DNA of 64,000 bases from Ruegeria arenilitoris (GCF_013032445.1 NZ_WQCA01000007.1:238585-302584), one strand, 5' to 3'; numbered from the stretch's first letter, positions 36,981 through 43,384 are shown. Notes: generated by a model from the sequence alone, not told the origin. Translations and numbers: made by a program.

Positions 36981-37070
36981 GGAGACGTGGCCGAGTGGTC
37001 GAAGGCGCTCCCCTGCTAAGGGAGTAGGCGGGAAACCGTCTCGAGGGTTCGAATCCCTTCGTCTCCGCCA
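36981..37070 (+). tRNA. tRNA-Ser (GCU)
   Basis: A complete 90-base class II tRNA with encoded CCA. The acceptor stem pairs GGAGACG with CGTCTCC, discriminator G, CCA at 37068-37070. The anticodon stem CTCCC/GGGAG (37008-37012 and 37020-37024) encloses the loop CTGCTAA with anticodon GCT at 37015-37017. A long variable arm and TTCGAAT T-loop follow. Its last 15 bases form the left attachment site of the element that follows, and integration leaves the gene intact. Confidence 0.97.
37056..37070 (+). repeat. attL (tRNA-Ser 3' end)
   Basis: CCTTCGTCTCCGCCA, identical to the copy at 45772-45786 and part of the T-arm/acceptor end of tRNA-Ser. The base to the left differs between the copies (C here, G there), which fixes the repeat at 15 bases. 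Confidence 0.88.
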
Positions 37071-37177
37071 TTTTTCCTGTAAACTTCTGATTATTATGGG
37101 AAAATTTGGCTGCGATTTGCCTACCTGCCAAAGCACCTGCTTTAACTAAAGTTCTTGTTTTGGCGCAGATGAAAGCC

Positions 37178-37681
37178 TCAAGACGTGACTAGCTTTTGTG
37201 CCACGACTAAAGGCGGTTCAGGTGGGAACGACCTGATATCAAACCATTTAAAGCACGTTCCGTCCGCGTTGCGTTTGTCGCCCATATGCAGATTTGCGCC
37301 AGTTGTCCTGTGACGGATCAATGCCGCTCTGAATGCTCTAAGATCCAGCAGCCACCAACTCGTGATTCTCTGCCCACCAGGGCAGGCGTGACCGTAGAAC
37401 ATCCAATCCCCATGACCATTCACAATCTTTGATAACTCGGTCTCTGCGCCCGTTGGTAGCTTGGCCCGAATGGTGAACTGGTGCGGGTACCTGTCTGCAT
37501 ATCCGTGTCGTCTCACCCTTGCAGCAATACGCATATCCTTTGCGTCCAGCATCAGTAAGTCAGTTGCTTGAAGATGGTCCATCGAATCTGGGGCGGTCTG
37601 CAATATATGACTGCCAATAATGCTCTTTATCTCAGGTAAGAACTGGTCGGACCAATGCCGATTAATGCTGAAATAACTCAT
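37178..37681 (-). CDS. Unknown island protein
   Basis: A 167-residue protein starting MSYFSINRHWSDQFLPEIKS. Longer in-frame starts exist at 37735, 37753 and 37801; the one at 37753 would overlap the upstream stop codon in an ATG-TTTGA junction and is a real alternative. The sequence is rich in Arg, His and aromatic residues with no membrane segment (DLLMLDAKDMRIAARVRRHG). It looks like a nucleic-acid-associated phage accessory protein but I recognise no family. It is the last gene of a leftward three-gene run starting at the XRE control region. Confidence 0.6.
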   Translation of the reverse strand: MSYFSINRHWSDQFLPEIKSIIGSHILQTAPDSMDHLQATDLLMLDAKDMRIAARVRRHGYADRYPHQFTIRAKLPTGAETELSKIVNGHGDWMFYGHACPGGQRITSWWLLDLRAFRAALIRHRTTGANLHMGDKRNADGTCFKWFDIRSFPPEPPLVVAQKLVTS

Positions 37682-37745
37682 ATCAAAACTCACAAAGGAA
37701 AACGGGCGCAGTAAAAGCCGCGCCCAAAGTTGCATATGTTGAAGG

Positions 37746-37937
37746 TCAAACATCCTTCGCCAAAACGTTCTCAAGGCTGTCGCTAAGCCCGACAACTGCA
37801 TTGCGGATCTGGTTCAAATTTTGATCCTCAATCTGAGTTGAAGCGAAATCCCAAGCCACGATTTGCAGGGCATCGACCAGATTTACAGCGGCAGTAATCT
37901 GACTTTCATAGGCCCTGATCTTTTCTTGGTCGGTCAT
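37746..37937 (-). CDS. Small acidic island protein
   Basis: A 63-residue acidic, helical protein (TDQEKIRAYESQITAAVNLV at the start). Its ATG overlaps the stop of the upstream gene by four bases. Both it and its upstream neighbour share the pattern of a short helix followed by ...LVDALQIVAW / LLDAAVALIG, so they may be distant paralogues. Function unknown. Confidence 0.6.
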   Translation of the reverse strand: MTDQEKIRAYESQITAAVNLVDALQIVAWDFASTQIEDQNLNQIRNAVVGLSDSLENVLAKDV

Positions 37938-38176
37938 GACGCCAACTCCGGCTTGTTCACAGAGTCCATAGTGCTGTTCAGGTTTTTTGCGCGATCCTGC
38001 GCATAGGCGGTAACTTCAACCAATTCCTCTCGACTATTGCGGGCTCCGATCAAAGCGACTGCGGCATCAAGAAGACATTCAACCGTCACCGCTTCATGCT
38101 GAAGCTCATCACGGGTCAACCCCTTGTTGGGGTTAGTTACATCGTCTCTGTTCGCGCTAGCGCGTTCATTGGTCAT
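37934..38176 (-). CDS. Small island protein, first leftward gene
   Basis: An 80-residue protein starting MTNERASANRDDVTNPNKG. ATG 38176 is set by TTGGAGG eight bases upstream; a TTG at 38191 is inside that site and is rejected. It is mostly helical and charged (RDELQHEAVTVECLLDAAVA). It lies directly under the operator region shared with the XRE repressor gene, as expected for an early, repressed gene. Function unknown. Confidence 0.6.
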   Translation of the reverse strand: MTNERASANRDDVTNPNKGLTRDELQHEAVTVECLLDAAVALIGARNSREELVEVTAYAQDRAKNLNSTMDSVNKPELAS

Positions 38177-38201
38177 TGCTATGTCCTCCAAAGGTGATAT
38201 T

Positions 38202-38220
38202 ATGATAGCACAGCTATCAT
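38202..38220. promoter_or_regulatory. Operator O1, perfect palindrome
   Basis: ATGATAGC-ACA-GCTATCAT, an eight-base perfect inverted repeat with a three-base spacer. It lies between the leftward gene start (38176) and the XRE gene. A leftward -35-like TTGACC (reverse of 38235-38240) would place the -10 region inside it. A binding site for the neighbouring XRE protein is the likely role. Confidence 0.6.
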
Positions 38221-38244
38221 TAATGATGGCGCTTGGTCAATAAA

Positions 38245-38263
38245 AAAGTAGCAGTGCTATCAT
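38245..38263. promoter_or_regulatory. Operator O2, imperfect copy of O1
   Basis: AAAGTAGC-AGT-GCTATCAT has the same right arm as O1 and five of eight matches in the left arm, with the same three-base spacer. It abuts the XRE start codon at 38265 and is centred 43 bases from O1, about four helical turns. Binding here would block the repressor gene itself. Confidence 0.5.
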
Positions 38264-38264
38264 T

Positions 38265-38486
38265 ATGAATGCAACACAGTGTAAAATGGCGAGAGTGGCA
38301 ACAGGTCTTGGCTTGCGCGAACTGGCTGAAGTGGCGGGCGTGTCGCCAAACACCATTTCGCGGCTTGAACGTGGCGAAGAATTGAAGCCCGCTACCGTTG
38401 AAACGATACAATCAGCCCTCGAAGCAGCCGGGGTCGAATTTATTGCTGAGAACGGCGGCGGGGCAGGTGTGAGGTTGAAGAAATGA
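38265..38486 (+). CDS. XRE-family repressor
   Basis: A 73-residue DNA-binding protein consisting of one helix-turn-helix domain (LRELAEVAGVSPNTISRLER, about 17-36) and the C-terminal GVEFIAENGGGAGVRL tail common in short alphaproteobacterial XRE regulators. It is transcribed away from the leftward genes, with O1 and O2 in between, and probably acts as the element's master repressor. It overlaps the next gene by four bases. The start abuts O2, leaving almost no room for a leader, so a leaderless transcript or use of ATG 38286 is possible. Confidence 0.85.
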   Translation: MNATQCKMARVATGLGLRELAEVAGVSPNTISRLERGEELKPATVETIQSALEAAGVEFIAENGGGAGVRLKK

Positions 38487-39070
38487 CTTTTACAGACGAA
38501 GCGGACACCAAAGTCAGTCCAAGTATTATAGAAATAGCGCACGGTAAGCTAATTTTTCGCGATCTGGAGTTTAAGAAAGAAGACCACCGCAAGATCGCAA
38601 TAGAAGCCGCTCAACGCTTTGTTAGCCAAGTAAACTTCGAGCTAGATAAAATTGGTGTTGACCGTGAAATCCCTCTGCCCATTGATCTAGTCAAAGAGCG
38701 GAACCTCTCAATTGTTCCGGGCATGGGGATCAGCTTTGAAGCGACTAACATTCACTTCGTGATAGAAGAACTGAGTGACGGAAGCATTAAGGTAAACCTT
38801 CCTTTAGTCCTGAGTGCAGTCTTTGTGGTTTACCAAGGAATAGCTGCATATTCGAGCTTCAAGACTTCCATAAACGAGTTATTGCAAGACACTAAGGCCG
38901 TCTACGTATTCGTTGTCGATGAGATCGAAGAAAGCGGTTTTTTTAAGAGTACGAGCGAAGACAAGGATTCGGAGCCGGTGCCGTATCCAAAGTTAGAAGC
39001 AGTGTTCTATTCTCGAAGAGAGGAAGACATTTTAGAAGATGCAATAAGGGCAAAAATAGCTGCTGGATAA
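38483..39070 (+). CDS. Unknown protein co-transcribed with XRE repressor
   Basis: A 195-residue protein with an AT-richer base composition than the surrounding chromosome. It is mainly charged, with one hydrophobic segment near 106-124 (PLVLSAVFVVYQGIAAYSSF) that may be a membrane helix or a buried core. It overlaps the XRE gene by four bases. The coupling suggests a repressor partner, but no ImmA-like HExxH or toxin motif is visible. Function unknown. Confidence 0.7.
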   Translation: MTFTDEADTKVSPSIIEIAHGKLIFRDLEFKKEDHRKIAIEAAQRFVSQVNFELDKIGVDREIPLPIDLVKERNLSIVPGMGISFEATNIHFVIEELSDGSIKVNLPLVLSAVFVVYQGIAAYSSFKTSINELLQDTKAVYVFVVDEIEESGFFKSTSEDKDSEPVPYPKLEAVFYSRREEDILEDAIRAKIAAG

Positions 39071-39076
39071 ACGAGA

Positions 39077-39094
39077 GGGCGGCCTAAGCCGCCC
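39077..39094. terminator. Short bidirectional hairpin
   Basis: GGGCGGC-CTAA-GCCGCCC is a perfect seven-base stem with a four-base loop. It lies between the end of the rightward gene (39070) and the stop codon of the leftward peptide gene (39100), the place for a shared terminator. The T-runs on both sides are weak. Confidence 0.5.
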
Positions 39095-39099
39095 CGCCG

Positions 39100-39195
39100 T
39101 CACAGCACTAGTGCGATGATGGTCAGCAAAAGTGACAGCGTCGAAACAACGTCCGAGTAAGTCACCTTGCCTTCAATGCGGAAAAACAAACGCAT
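39100..39195 (-). CDS. 31-residue single-pass membrane peptide
   Basis: On the minus strand an ATG at 39195 behind GGAGAG opens a 31-codon frame: MRLFFRIEGKVTYSDVV, then a hydrophobic helix STLSLLLTIIALVL to the C-terminus. It ends just before the hairpin at 39077-39094. Start site, stop and terminator together make it a likely real gene. Small membrane peptides of this shape in mobile elements include type I toxins, holin-like peptides and superinfection factors; the sequence alone does not choose among them. Confidence 0.5.
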   Translation of the reverse strand: MRLFFRIEGKVTYSDVVSTLSLLLTIIALVL

Positions 39196-39437
39196 AGGAT
39201 CTCTCCAAAGCGCCGCTAGGCACTTCATGGAGCGAGACATCGTCTTATGTGGCCCCGCCACCTCCAAGCAAAAAGCAAGATAAGCTCATTGAAAAATGAA
39301 TCCAATAGGTTGGTAAATTTTTTCTAACCAGCAATCTGGGGTTGTCCTCCCGGTGACAAGGCGAGATGTTACTGGCACTCGAGATCGACGACAAACTCGA
39401 ATGCCAATTTTTACGAACTAATGAACAAGGTAAGAAA

Positions 39438-39620
39438 ATGAGCTTATCAACTGATCAGCTTGCACTGATAGAGCAAGAAGGGCGTCGTGCAGCACGCGAT
39501 TATCGGGATGGTGATGCGCCCGAATGTCCGTATGACGAACTGGATCAACGGCAGGAGACAGATGCCTGGAATGAAGGGTATCAACGGGAGATGGCCACTA
39601 TGTACGGCGATCCTGACTAA
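39438..39620 (+). CDS. RMF/CrpP-like small protein
   Basis: A 60-residue protein starting MSLSTDQLALIEQEGRRAAR. The pattern E-G-x2-A-x2-Y-x-D-G...ECPYDEL...W..GY follows the ribosome modulation factor / CrpP family (A..G..G....CPY......W..G). RMF dimerises ribosomes in stationary phase, and CrpP-like proteins are spread on mobile elements. An in-frame ATG at 39366 would add 24 residues of no family character; the shorter start has AAGGTAAG in front. Function by family resemblance only. Confidence 0.6.
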   Translation: MSLSTDQLALIEQEGRRAARDYRDGDAPECPYDELDQRQETDAWNEGYQREMATMYGDPD

Positions 39621-39634
39621 ATTTGACTTATCGC

Positions 39635-39681
39635 GCACCGGCCCCACCACTCGCAGTGTGTGCCGGTGCTGCGCCACGATA
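39635..39681 (+). repeat. 47-base structured repeat, copy A
   Basis: The stretch differs from copy B (41282-41328) at a single base. It contains the perfect stem arms GCACCGGC (39635-39642) and GCCGGTGC (39662-39669), with possible inner CAC/GTG pairing, followed by TGCGCCACGATA. A shared CTTTGGAGTA follows both copies a few bases later. It lies 14 bases after the RMF-like gene. It may be a terminator, a small structured RNA or a recombination target. Confidence 0.75.
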
Positions 39682-39846
39682 AGTCTTTGGAGTAGATGTA
39701 GGCGCAACTGGACCTACTCAGTCACCGCTCTTACTGCTCGCTCGACGCTGCAACTGCCCGAAATTTGAGGAATCTCGCGTTTTCTGATACCGTTGCCACA
39801 ATTCAAAACAAAGTTCTTCAAGTTTGGTTTCTAGTGGGGGGACGTT

Positions 39847-40518
39847 ATGAGAAAGATACAAGTGGCTGTACTTTGTGCGTTTTGCGCTTTTACAGTGCCT
39901 GCGAGCGCTAAGACGCTTAACTACGAAATTGTTGCGACAGTCGGCTCTGTACATTCAGATTTAACTGGTGCCTTTACCGTAGGATCGCAGGTAACCGGCT
40001 CTTTTTCTGTTGAAACAGTCCCTTACGCCACACATCCCATAAGCGCTGGTGGTGAAGTGTCGGGCTACAACGTAAGCAACTTTCTAATCAATTTTGCTTC
40101 TTACTCTTTGGGGGCAGATACCACATTTATTTCGGTCATCGACAACGATGATTATGGAAACCCCGCCGTGGACGTATATGATCGAGTTGGCTTGTATTCG
40201 AATGCAAGCCAATATACGACAAGCTCCCCCGTGAATGGCTTTGCTGTAGGAAATTTCGGTTTGTTCGGGGAGACGAGGGGAGCACCTCCAATCGACACAA
40301 TTTCAGGGACCGATGTAGAAGCTGCTCTTGGTGCATTCAGCCAATTCGCATTTAGATTTATGAACCTTCAATTTGACGGCTTTAGAAATGTTCAGATGTC
40401 CAACATCAACATACGTCAAGTTACACCTTCACCCGTCCCACTCCCCGCCTCACTCCCCCTGTTTCTTATCGGCCTGACAGGGCTTGGCTTGGTCGCACGC
40501 AGGCGTCGGTCGCAATAG
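39847..40518 (+). CDS. VPLPA-CTERM secreted protein
   Basis: A 223-residue exported protein with a signal peptide (cleavage near residue 21, PASA/KT) and a typical C-terminal sorting signal: PSPVPLPASLPLF, a hydrophobic helix, and RRRR. VPLPA-CTERM is the Rhodobacterales version of PEP-CTERM, processed by an exosortase/rhombosortase-like enzyme for surface or matrix display. The central part is beta-rich and of unknown function. It is oriented against both flanking leftward blocks and is bracketed by repeats A and B, as expected for inserted cargo. Confidence 0.82.
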   Translation: MRKIQVAVLCAFCAFTVPASAKTLNYEIVATVGSVHSDLTGAFTVGSQVTGSFSVETVPYATHPISAGGEVSGYNVSNFLINFASYSLGADTTFISVIDNDDYGNPAVDVYDRVGLYSNASQYTTSSPVNGFAVGNFGLFGETRGAPPIDTISGTDVEAALGAFSQFAFRFMNLQFDGFRNVQMSNINIRQVTPSPVPLPASLPLFLIGLTGLGLVARRRRSQ

Positions 40519-40558
40519 GCTGAGCAGGGCCTTTTGGCTTTGGGCTAGAAGCTCAACA

Positions 40559-41251
40559 CTAATTACCAGTTGCAAACCTAGGGCTCCAAACACGCGCGCC
40601 TGAGAAGAGTTCACTCGGCAGTTTTGCTTCTTCCAGTCCATGGGTGCTGAAAGTGATAATTTCACCCGGCACCTCACCTTTTATTGCCCAATGCAAATGG
40701 GCTCTACCTAGGGTGTGTTTCTCAAACTGCAGGATGTCCCCAAGTTGAGCGTCTTCCAGCCGCGTTCTAACCCCAGCTACATCCCAAAAATCGCGTGCAC
40801 CTAGCGTCTGAAGATACAGAAAATGGCTTTTTGGGTCGCTCCGCCAATTCTGGCGGTGATAGTCCAGAAAATTGGACCCGGTCATTGCGTCAATGGCGGT
40901 GCAAGCGAATGTAAAGCAACACGCCGTACCCGTGCCGTACCTATAATCCGCCCACTGATCGATTGTATTTTGCAGCTGTTCCAGCCACGTGTTGAGACGC
41001 ACAACCTTTGGGAAAACCTTCTGCTGCAAGTGCCAATTAGGTGGCGTCGGATTGGGCAGGGGTAACACGTCTACTTCGTCCGCATTTAAGCCCCTAAAGC
41101 TACCCTGGAGAGCTTCATGCAGGCGGCGCTGTTTCTCAACCGGAGTCAGTTCTTTGACGATGATTTTCTGAGACGCGCGTTGGCGGCGCTTTTCTTCGGC
41201 GCGGGCTTTTCTGGCCTGCGCCAATATTTCGCTGACTGACCTCTGATACAT
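40559..41251 (-). CDS. Unknown protein, possible NlpC/P60-like (DUF6950-type) fold
   Basis: A 230-residue protein with a basic helical N-terminus (SEILAQARKARAEEKRRQR) and a C-terminal domain. The motif YGTGTACCFTFACTAIDAMT resembles the DUF6950/NlpC-P60 pattern W..G.nDC..f....v.a.tG, followed later by LGDILQFEKHTLGRAHLHWA. The cysteine in ACCF would be the nucleophile and H in the HLHWA segment a partner. In phages such proteins sit in tail modules, but none is present here. Assignment is tentative. Confidence 0.55.
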   Translation of the reverse strand: MYQRSVSEILAQARKARAEEKRRQRASQKIIVKELTPVEKQRRLHEALQGSFRGLNADEVDVLPLPNPTPPNWHLQQKVFPKVVRLNTWLEQLQNTIDQWADYRYGTGTACCFTFACTAIDAMTGSNFLDYHRQNWRSDPKSHFLYLQTLGARDFWDVAGVRTRLEDAQLGDILQFEKHTLGRAHLHWAIKGEVPGEIITFSTHGLEEAKLPSELFSGARVWSPRFATGN

Positions 41252-41281
41252 GGGTGTTCAACTCCGATTGGTGGATTTGTT

Positions 41282-41328
41282 GCACCGGCCCCACCGCTCG
41301 CAGTGTGTGCCGGTGCTGCGCCACGATA
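41282..41328 (+). repeat. 47-base structured repeat, copy B
   Basis: Same orientation as copy A, one base different (G instead of A in the loop), with stem arms GCACCGGC (41282-41289) and GCCGGTGC (41309-41316). It lies about 30 bases upstream of the leftward start at 41251 and downstream of the TerS gene. Copies A and B enclose about 1.6 kb with the VPLPA and NlpC-like genes. Confidence 0.75.
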
Positions 41329-41380
41329 CGGCTTTGGAGTAAGGGTATCTGCGCCTTGTCGGGGTTTAACCACTCGCCGA

Positions 41381-41788
41381 CTAACTAGGATGTTTCGGTC
41401 CTGTCATGAATTGAGCGAACGGGTCGTCTTCGTCCCGATCAGCCGGTGGCAGAACCACGTTGGACCGGGTGACAGGTGTCGCCCCTAGGCTGGAAAGCTG
41501 CTGGCGATGTTCACGCATCAGAGCAGCGGTGACGTTCTCGCCACCGGCCTCGATCTGGGCCCGAGTGATGCATGTGACCTCAAGCATAGCTCGATCCGAC
41601 CTCACCAGCCAGGGCAGTTCCGCCTGAAACTTAAACCAGAACTTGCGGTGGTCATCGTTGAAGTATTCGGGTGGGTTACCCAAAGGACCGCCGCCATCCG
41701 GTTCGGTGCGGGTTCCAAAACGCTCGGGGTGCTTCTTGTCTGCGCCGGTCATTTTAGCCTTCGCTATTGGTGTTCTGTTACGTGGCAT
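41381..41788 (-). CDS. P27-family terminase small subunit-like protein
   Basis: A 135-residue protein starting MPRNRTPIAKAKMTGADKK. The stretch LPWLVRSDRAMLEVTCITRA with following helices is the core of the P27-type phage terminase small subunit, which recognises packaging sites on phage DNA. ATG 41788 is set by AGGAGG seven bases upstream. The large subunit, portal and capsid genes that normally follow are absent. In phage satellites a stand-alone TerS redirects the helper's packaging machinery to satellite DNA, which is the best explanation for its presence here. Confidence 0.75.
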   Translation of the reverse strand: MPRNRTPIAKAKMTGADKKHPERFGTRTEPDGGGPLGNPPEYFNDDHRKFWFKFQAELPWLVRSDRAMLEVTCITRAQIEAGGENVTAALMREHRQQLSSLGATPVTRSNVVLPPADRDEDDPFAQFMTGPKHPS

Positions 41789-41876
41789 CAAATGCCTCCT
41801 GGAATTTCTGAAACGGGGATATGCGCAAAAGACGGGGGAGCGGGTCTGGCCGGAGTAGGCCCTAAAGATTGGACCA

Positions 41877-41886
41877 CCCCCCCCCC
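41877..41886. repeat. 10-base C/G homopolymer
   Basis: Ten C on the plus strand (G on the coding strand) lie just after the stop of the 75-residue gene and about 90 bases before terS. The run directly follows the G of an ATG at 41888. As sequenced that frame closes after eight codons; one more G would open a 33-codon frame ending in a TGATG overlap with terS. The length is in the range that slips in replication. Confidence 0.6.
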
Positions 41887-41891
41887 ATCCG

Positions 41892-42119
41892 TTAGGTCAC
41901 GTTGCCAAAGTCGCCGTGGGTCAGCGCTTTCGGTTGCTTGGCGGCAGCTTCCACACTGCCTGAGAAACTGACCATTTGGGCAACCGCATAGGTCAGCATT
42001 CGATCAATTATCGTCTCAACGGACGCACCAACTTCGTCCTGCATCATGTGCGCCGTGTTGGAAACGATCTGGCCACATGCGAAAATCTGCTCTTCGTCTT
42101 TTTGATCAGTACGTGTCAT
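41892..42119 (-). CDS. Small island protein upstream of TerS
   Basis: A 75-residue helical protein (TDQKDEEQIFACGQIVSNTA near the start). Its ATG overlaps the stop of the preceding small gene. GGAAAAGGAAC upstream serves as ribosome site. No family recognised. Confidence 0.6.
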   Translation of the reverse strand: MTRTDQKDEEQIFACGQIVSNTAHMMQDEVGASVETIIDRMLTYAVAQMVSFSGSVEAAAKQPKALTHGDFGNVT

Positions 42120-42316
42120 TGTTTGGTTCCTTTTCCTGGAAGTTTCGAAGCAACCCCCACCCCCCTTTCAGGATTGGTCTCTGTGAAAATGAAGCTGGGG
42201 TGCGGGTCTGGAGAATTGGCCACTGTGAAGATTGCCCCTCCCCCCGCAGTCTGGGGCGCGCTTGTGCCTTTTGGGGGCATGGCGCTTCCAGTCTGCTCTG
42301 CGCTTAGTTCAGCCAT
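42116..42316 (-). CDS. Small proline-rich protein between Rep and the 75-aa gene
   Basis: A 66-residue frame fitting exactly between the replication-protein stop (42321) and the next ATG, with an ATGA overlap at its end. It is rich in Pro, Gly and Thr (SAEQTGSAMPPKGTSAPQ) and predicted disordered. The tight fit is the main support. Function unknown. Confidence 0.45.
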   Translation of the reverse strand: MAELSAEQTGSAMPPKGTSAPQTAGGGAIFTVANSPDPHPSFIFTETNPERGVGVASKLPGKGTKQ

Positions 42317-42320
42317 GCCT

Positions 42321-42929
42321 TCACCCCATACCCCTGGTAGTTAAGGTTGTGCCCTTAGAGGGAACGTCGGATGGGTCGATTAGGGGCTGTTCGTGCCCTT
42401 TTAGGGAACGTCCTGTGCCCTTAGAGGGAACGTGGCCTTTCTGTTCGTGCCCTTTTAGGGAACGTTTCATGCCCTTAGAGGGCACAGGGTTTTTAATTCC
42501 ATTCCTGCCCTTTGGGTTGTTTGTCCTGACCTCAACAACGGGATAATCCGCGCCCTCACACCAATTCAGGTACAGAGCCCTCGGCCTGTCGTTAGGCAGG
42601 CGGGTGATTTCAGTCAGCTCAATTTGATGCGTCCGAGCATGGCCAGCCAACCCGAGATGGGCAGGGCGAGTAACCACCACCCATCCCTTGCGCTGTAGGT
42701 CGTGAAGCGCGCGCATAGCCGTTTTGACATTGCACCCGGTTCGGTCCGCGATTTGGCGCAGTGAAAGCTGGATCCTGCCGTTGTTGTTGGCCTTCGGACC
42801 TTTCCACTCCAACTTAAGCCAAGGGTATATCGCTTGCGCAGGGAGGGAGAGCGCCCGCCAGGCGGGACACTCCATGTGTTGCCGGACCAACTTGGTCCAG
42901 TGTTCGTTGCCTTCATGTTTCCGGGTCAT
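42321..42929 (-). CDS. Replication-initiator-like protein with iterons in its gene
   Basis: A 202-residue protein. The N-terminal two thirds form a winged-helix-type DNA-binding domain (LSLPAQAIYPWLKLEWKG, then LSLRQIADRTGCNVKTAMRA as the HTH). The C-terminal part consists of repeats alternating VPSKG and RSLKG, encoded by five iterons at 42351-42487. The layout matches lambda O-type replisome organisers, whose origin iterons also lie inside the initiator gene. It overlaps the HNH-like gene by four bases. It would bind the iterons and load a host or helper helicase. Its role in replication is inference from this architecture. Confidence 0.7.
   Translation of the reverse strand: MTRKHEGNEHWTKLVRQHMECPAWRALSLPAQAIYPWLKLEWKGPKANNNGRIQLSLRQIADRTGCNVKTAMRALHDLQRKGWVVVTRPAHLGLAGHARTHQIELTEITRLPNDRPRALYLNWCEGADYPVVEVRTNNPKGRNGIKNPVPSKGMKRSLKGHEQKGHVPSKGTGRSLKGHEQPLIDPSDVPSKGTTLTTRGMG
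42351..42487. repeat. Five iterons, probable replication origin
   Basis: Consensus GCCCTTAGAGGGAACGT with internal dyad CCCTTAGAGGG or CCCTTTTAGGG. Copies: 42351-42367, 42395-42411, 42417-42433, 42449-42465 and a degenerate one at 42471-42487. Start-to-start distances are 44, 22, 32 and 22 bases, close to 4, 2, 3 and 2 helical turns, so all copies face the same side of the helix. An AT-rich stretch (42488-42500) adjoins and could be the melting site. Types 1, 3, 5 and 2, 4 are read in different frames by the overlapping gene, so DNA rather than protein sequence is conserved. Confidence 0.75.
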
Positions 42930-43168
42930 GATTTCCCCGGTTTCTTATGGGCCTGCTTGTGGTGCTTTCGGCAAAGCCATCGCACCTGAAGGGGCCGTTC
43001 ATAATCTGTGTGATGGGCTTCTGTTTTTTCCTCTCCGCATATCTTACAGGGTTTGCGATGGATTAGGCCGCGCCGTAGTGCAGAAGCTGTGGCGACATGT
43101 GCCCAAGCCTTCTTCGGATTGCGCAATCGCCACCGTTCCTGCCGGGTTAGTTTTCGCTTTTCACCCAT
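42926..43168 (-). CDS. HNH-like zinc-finger protein
   Basis: An 80-residue basic protein with CKICGEEKTEAHHTDYERPL and WLCRKHHKQAH at the C-terminus. The pattern CxxC...HH...CxxHH is the compact HNH/His-Me-finger nuclease signature common in phages. The N-terminus is Arg/Lys rich for DNA binding. In phages such proteins stimulate terminase cleavage or act as homing nucleases. It is coupled to the replication gene by an ATGA overlap. Confidence 0.72.
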   Translation of the reverse strand: MGEKRKLTRQERWRLRNPKKAWAHVATASALRRGLIHRKPCKICGEEKTEAHHTDYERPLQVRWLCRKHHKQAHKKPGKS

Positions 43169-43171
43169 CGT

Positions 43172-43384
43172 TCAACCTCCCCAAATCAGGAAGGCCAAAG
43201 CGCTTGCCTGTGCCTCTGTAAGTCCGTGAAGGCGCATAAGTAGTTTGACTTGAAGGTTCTGCATTTCTCTTGCCTCAAAGGTTTGCCTTTGACGGCGCAG
43301 AGTGGTATTTTCGTTATCAGAAGCCCTGAGAAAGCATCTGGAGTACGAACCCCGCCCGCGACCGCCGCCGGTGGGGTTTTTCAT
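43172..43384 (-). CDS. Small island protein, uncertain start
   Basis: A 70-residue frame whose ATG overlaps the AlpA stop by four bases. The last 30 residues (MQNLQVKLLMRLHGLTEAQA and on to the end) look like the small phage peptides with a HGLTEAQA motif. An internal ATG at 43264 behind GAGGCAAGAG would give just this part. The first 25 residues are Gly/Arg rich and coincide with an AACCCC/GGGGTT hairpin that has a T-run on the plus strand, which argues for the shorter start. Function unknown. Confidence 0.5.
   Translation of the reverse strand: MKNPTGGGRGRGSYSRCFLRASDNENTTLRRQRQTFEAREMQNLQVKLLMRLHGLTEAQASALAFLIWGG

Noticed and set aside
36648..37136. 162-codon minus-strand frame across tRNA-Ser
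   Set aside because: Its middle (RRRDSNPRDGFPPTPLAGE) is just the antisense translation of the tRNA, a known annotation artefact. Only the first 16 codons from the internal ATG at 36698 are kept, as a low-confidence microORF.
42351..42487. CRISPR-like array
   Set aside because: Repeats are 17 bases with short, non-unique and unequal spacers, lie inside a coding gene and have no cas genes nearby; they are iterons.
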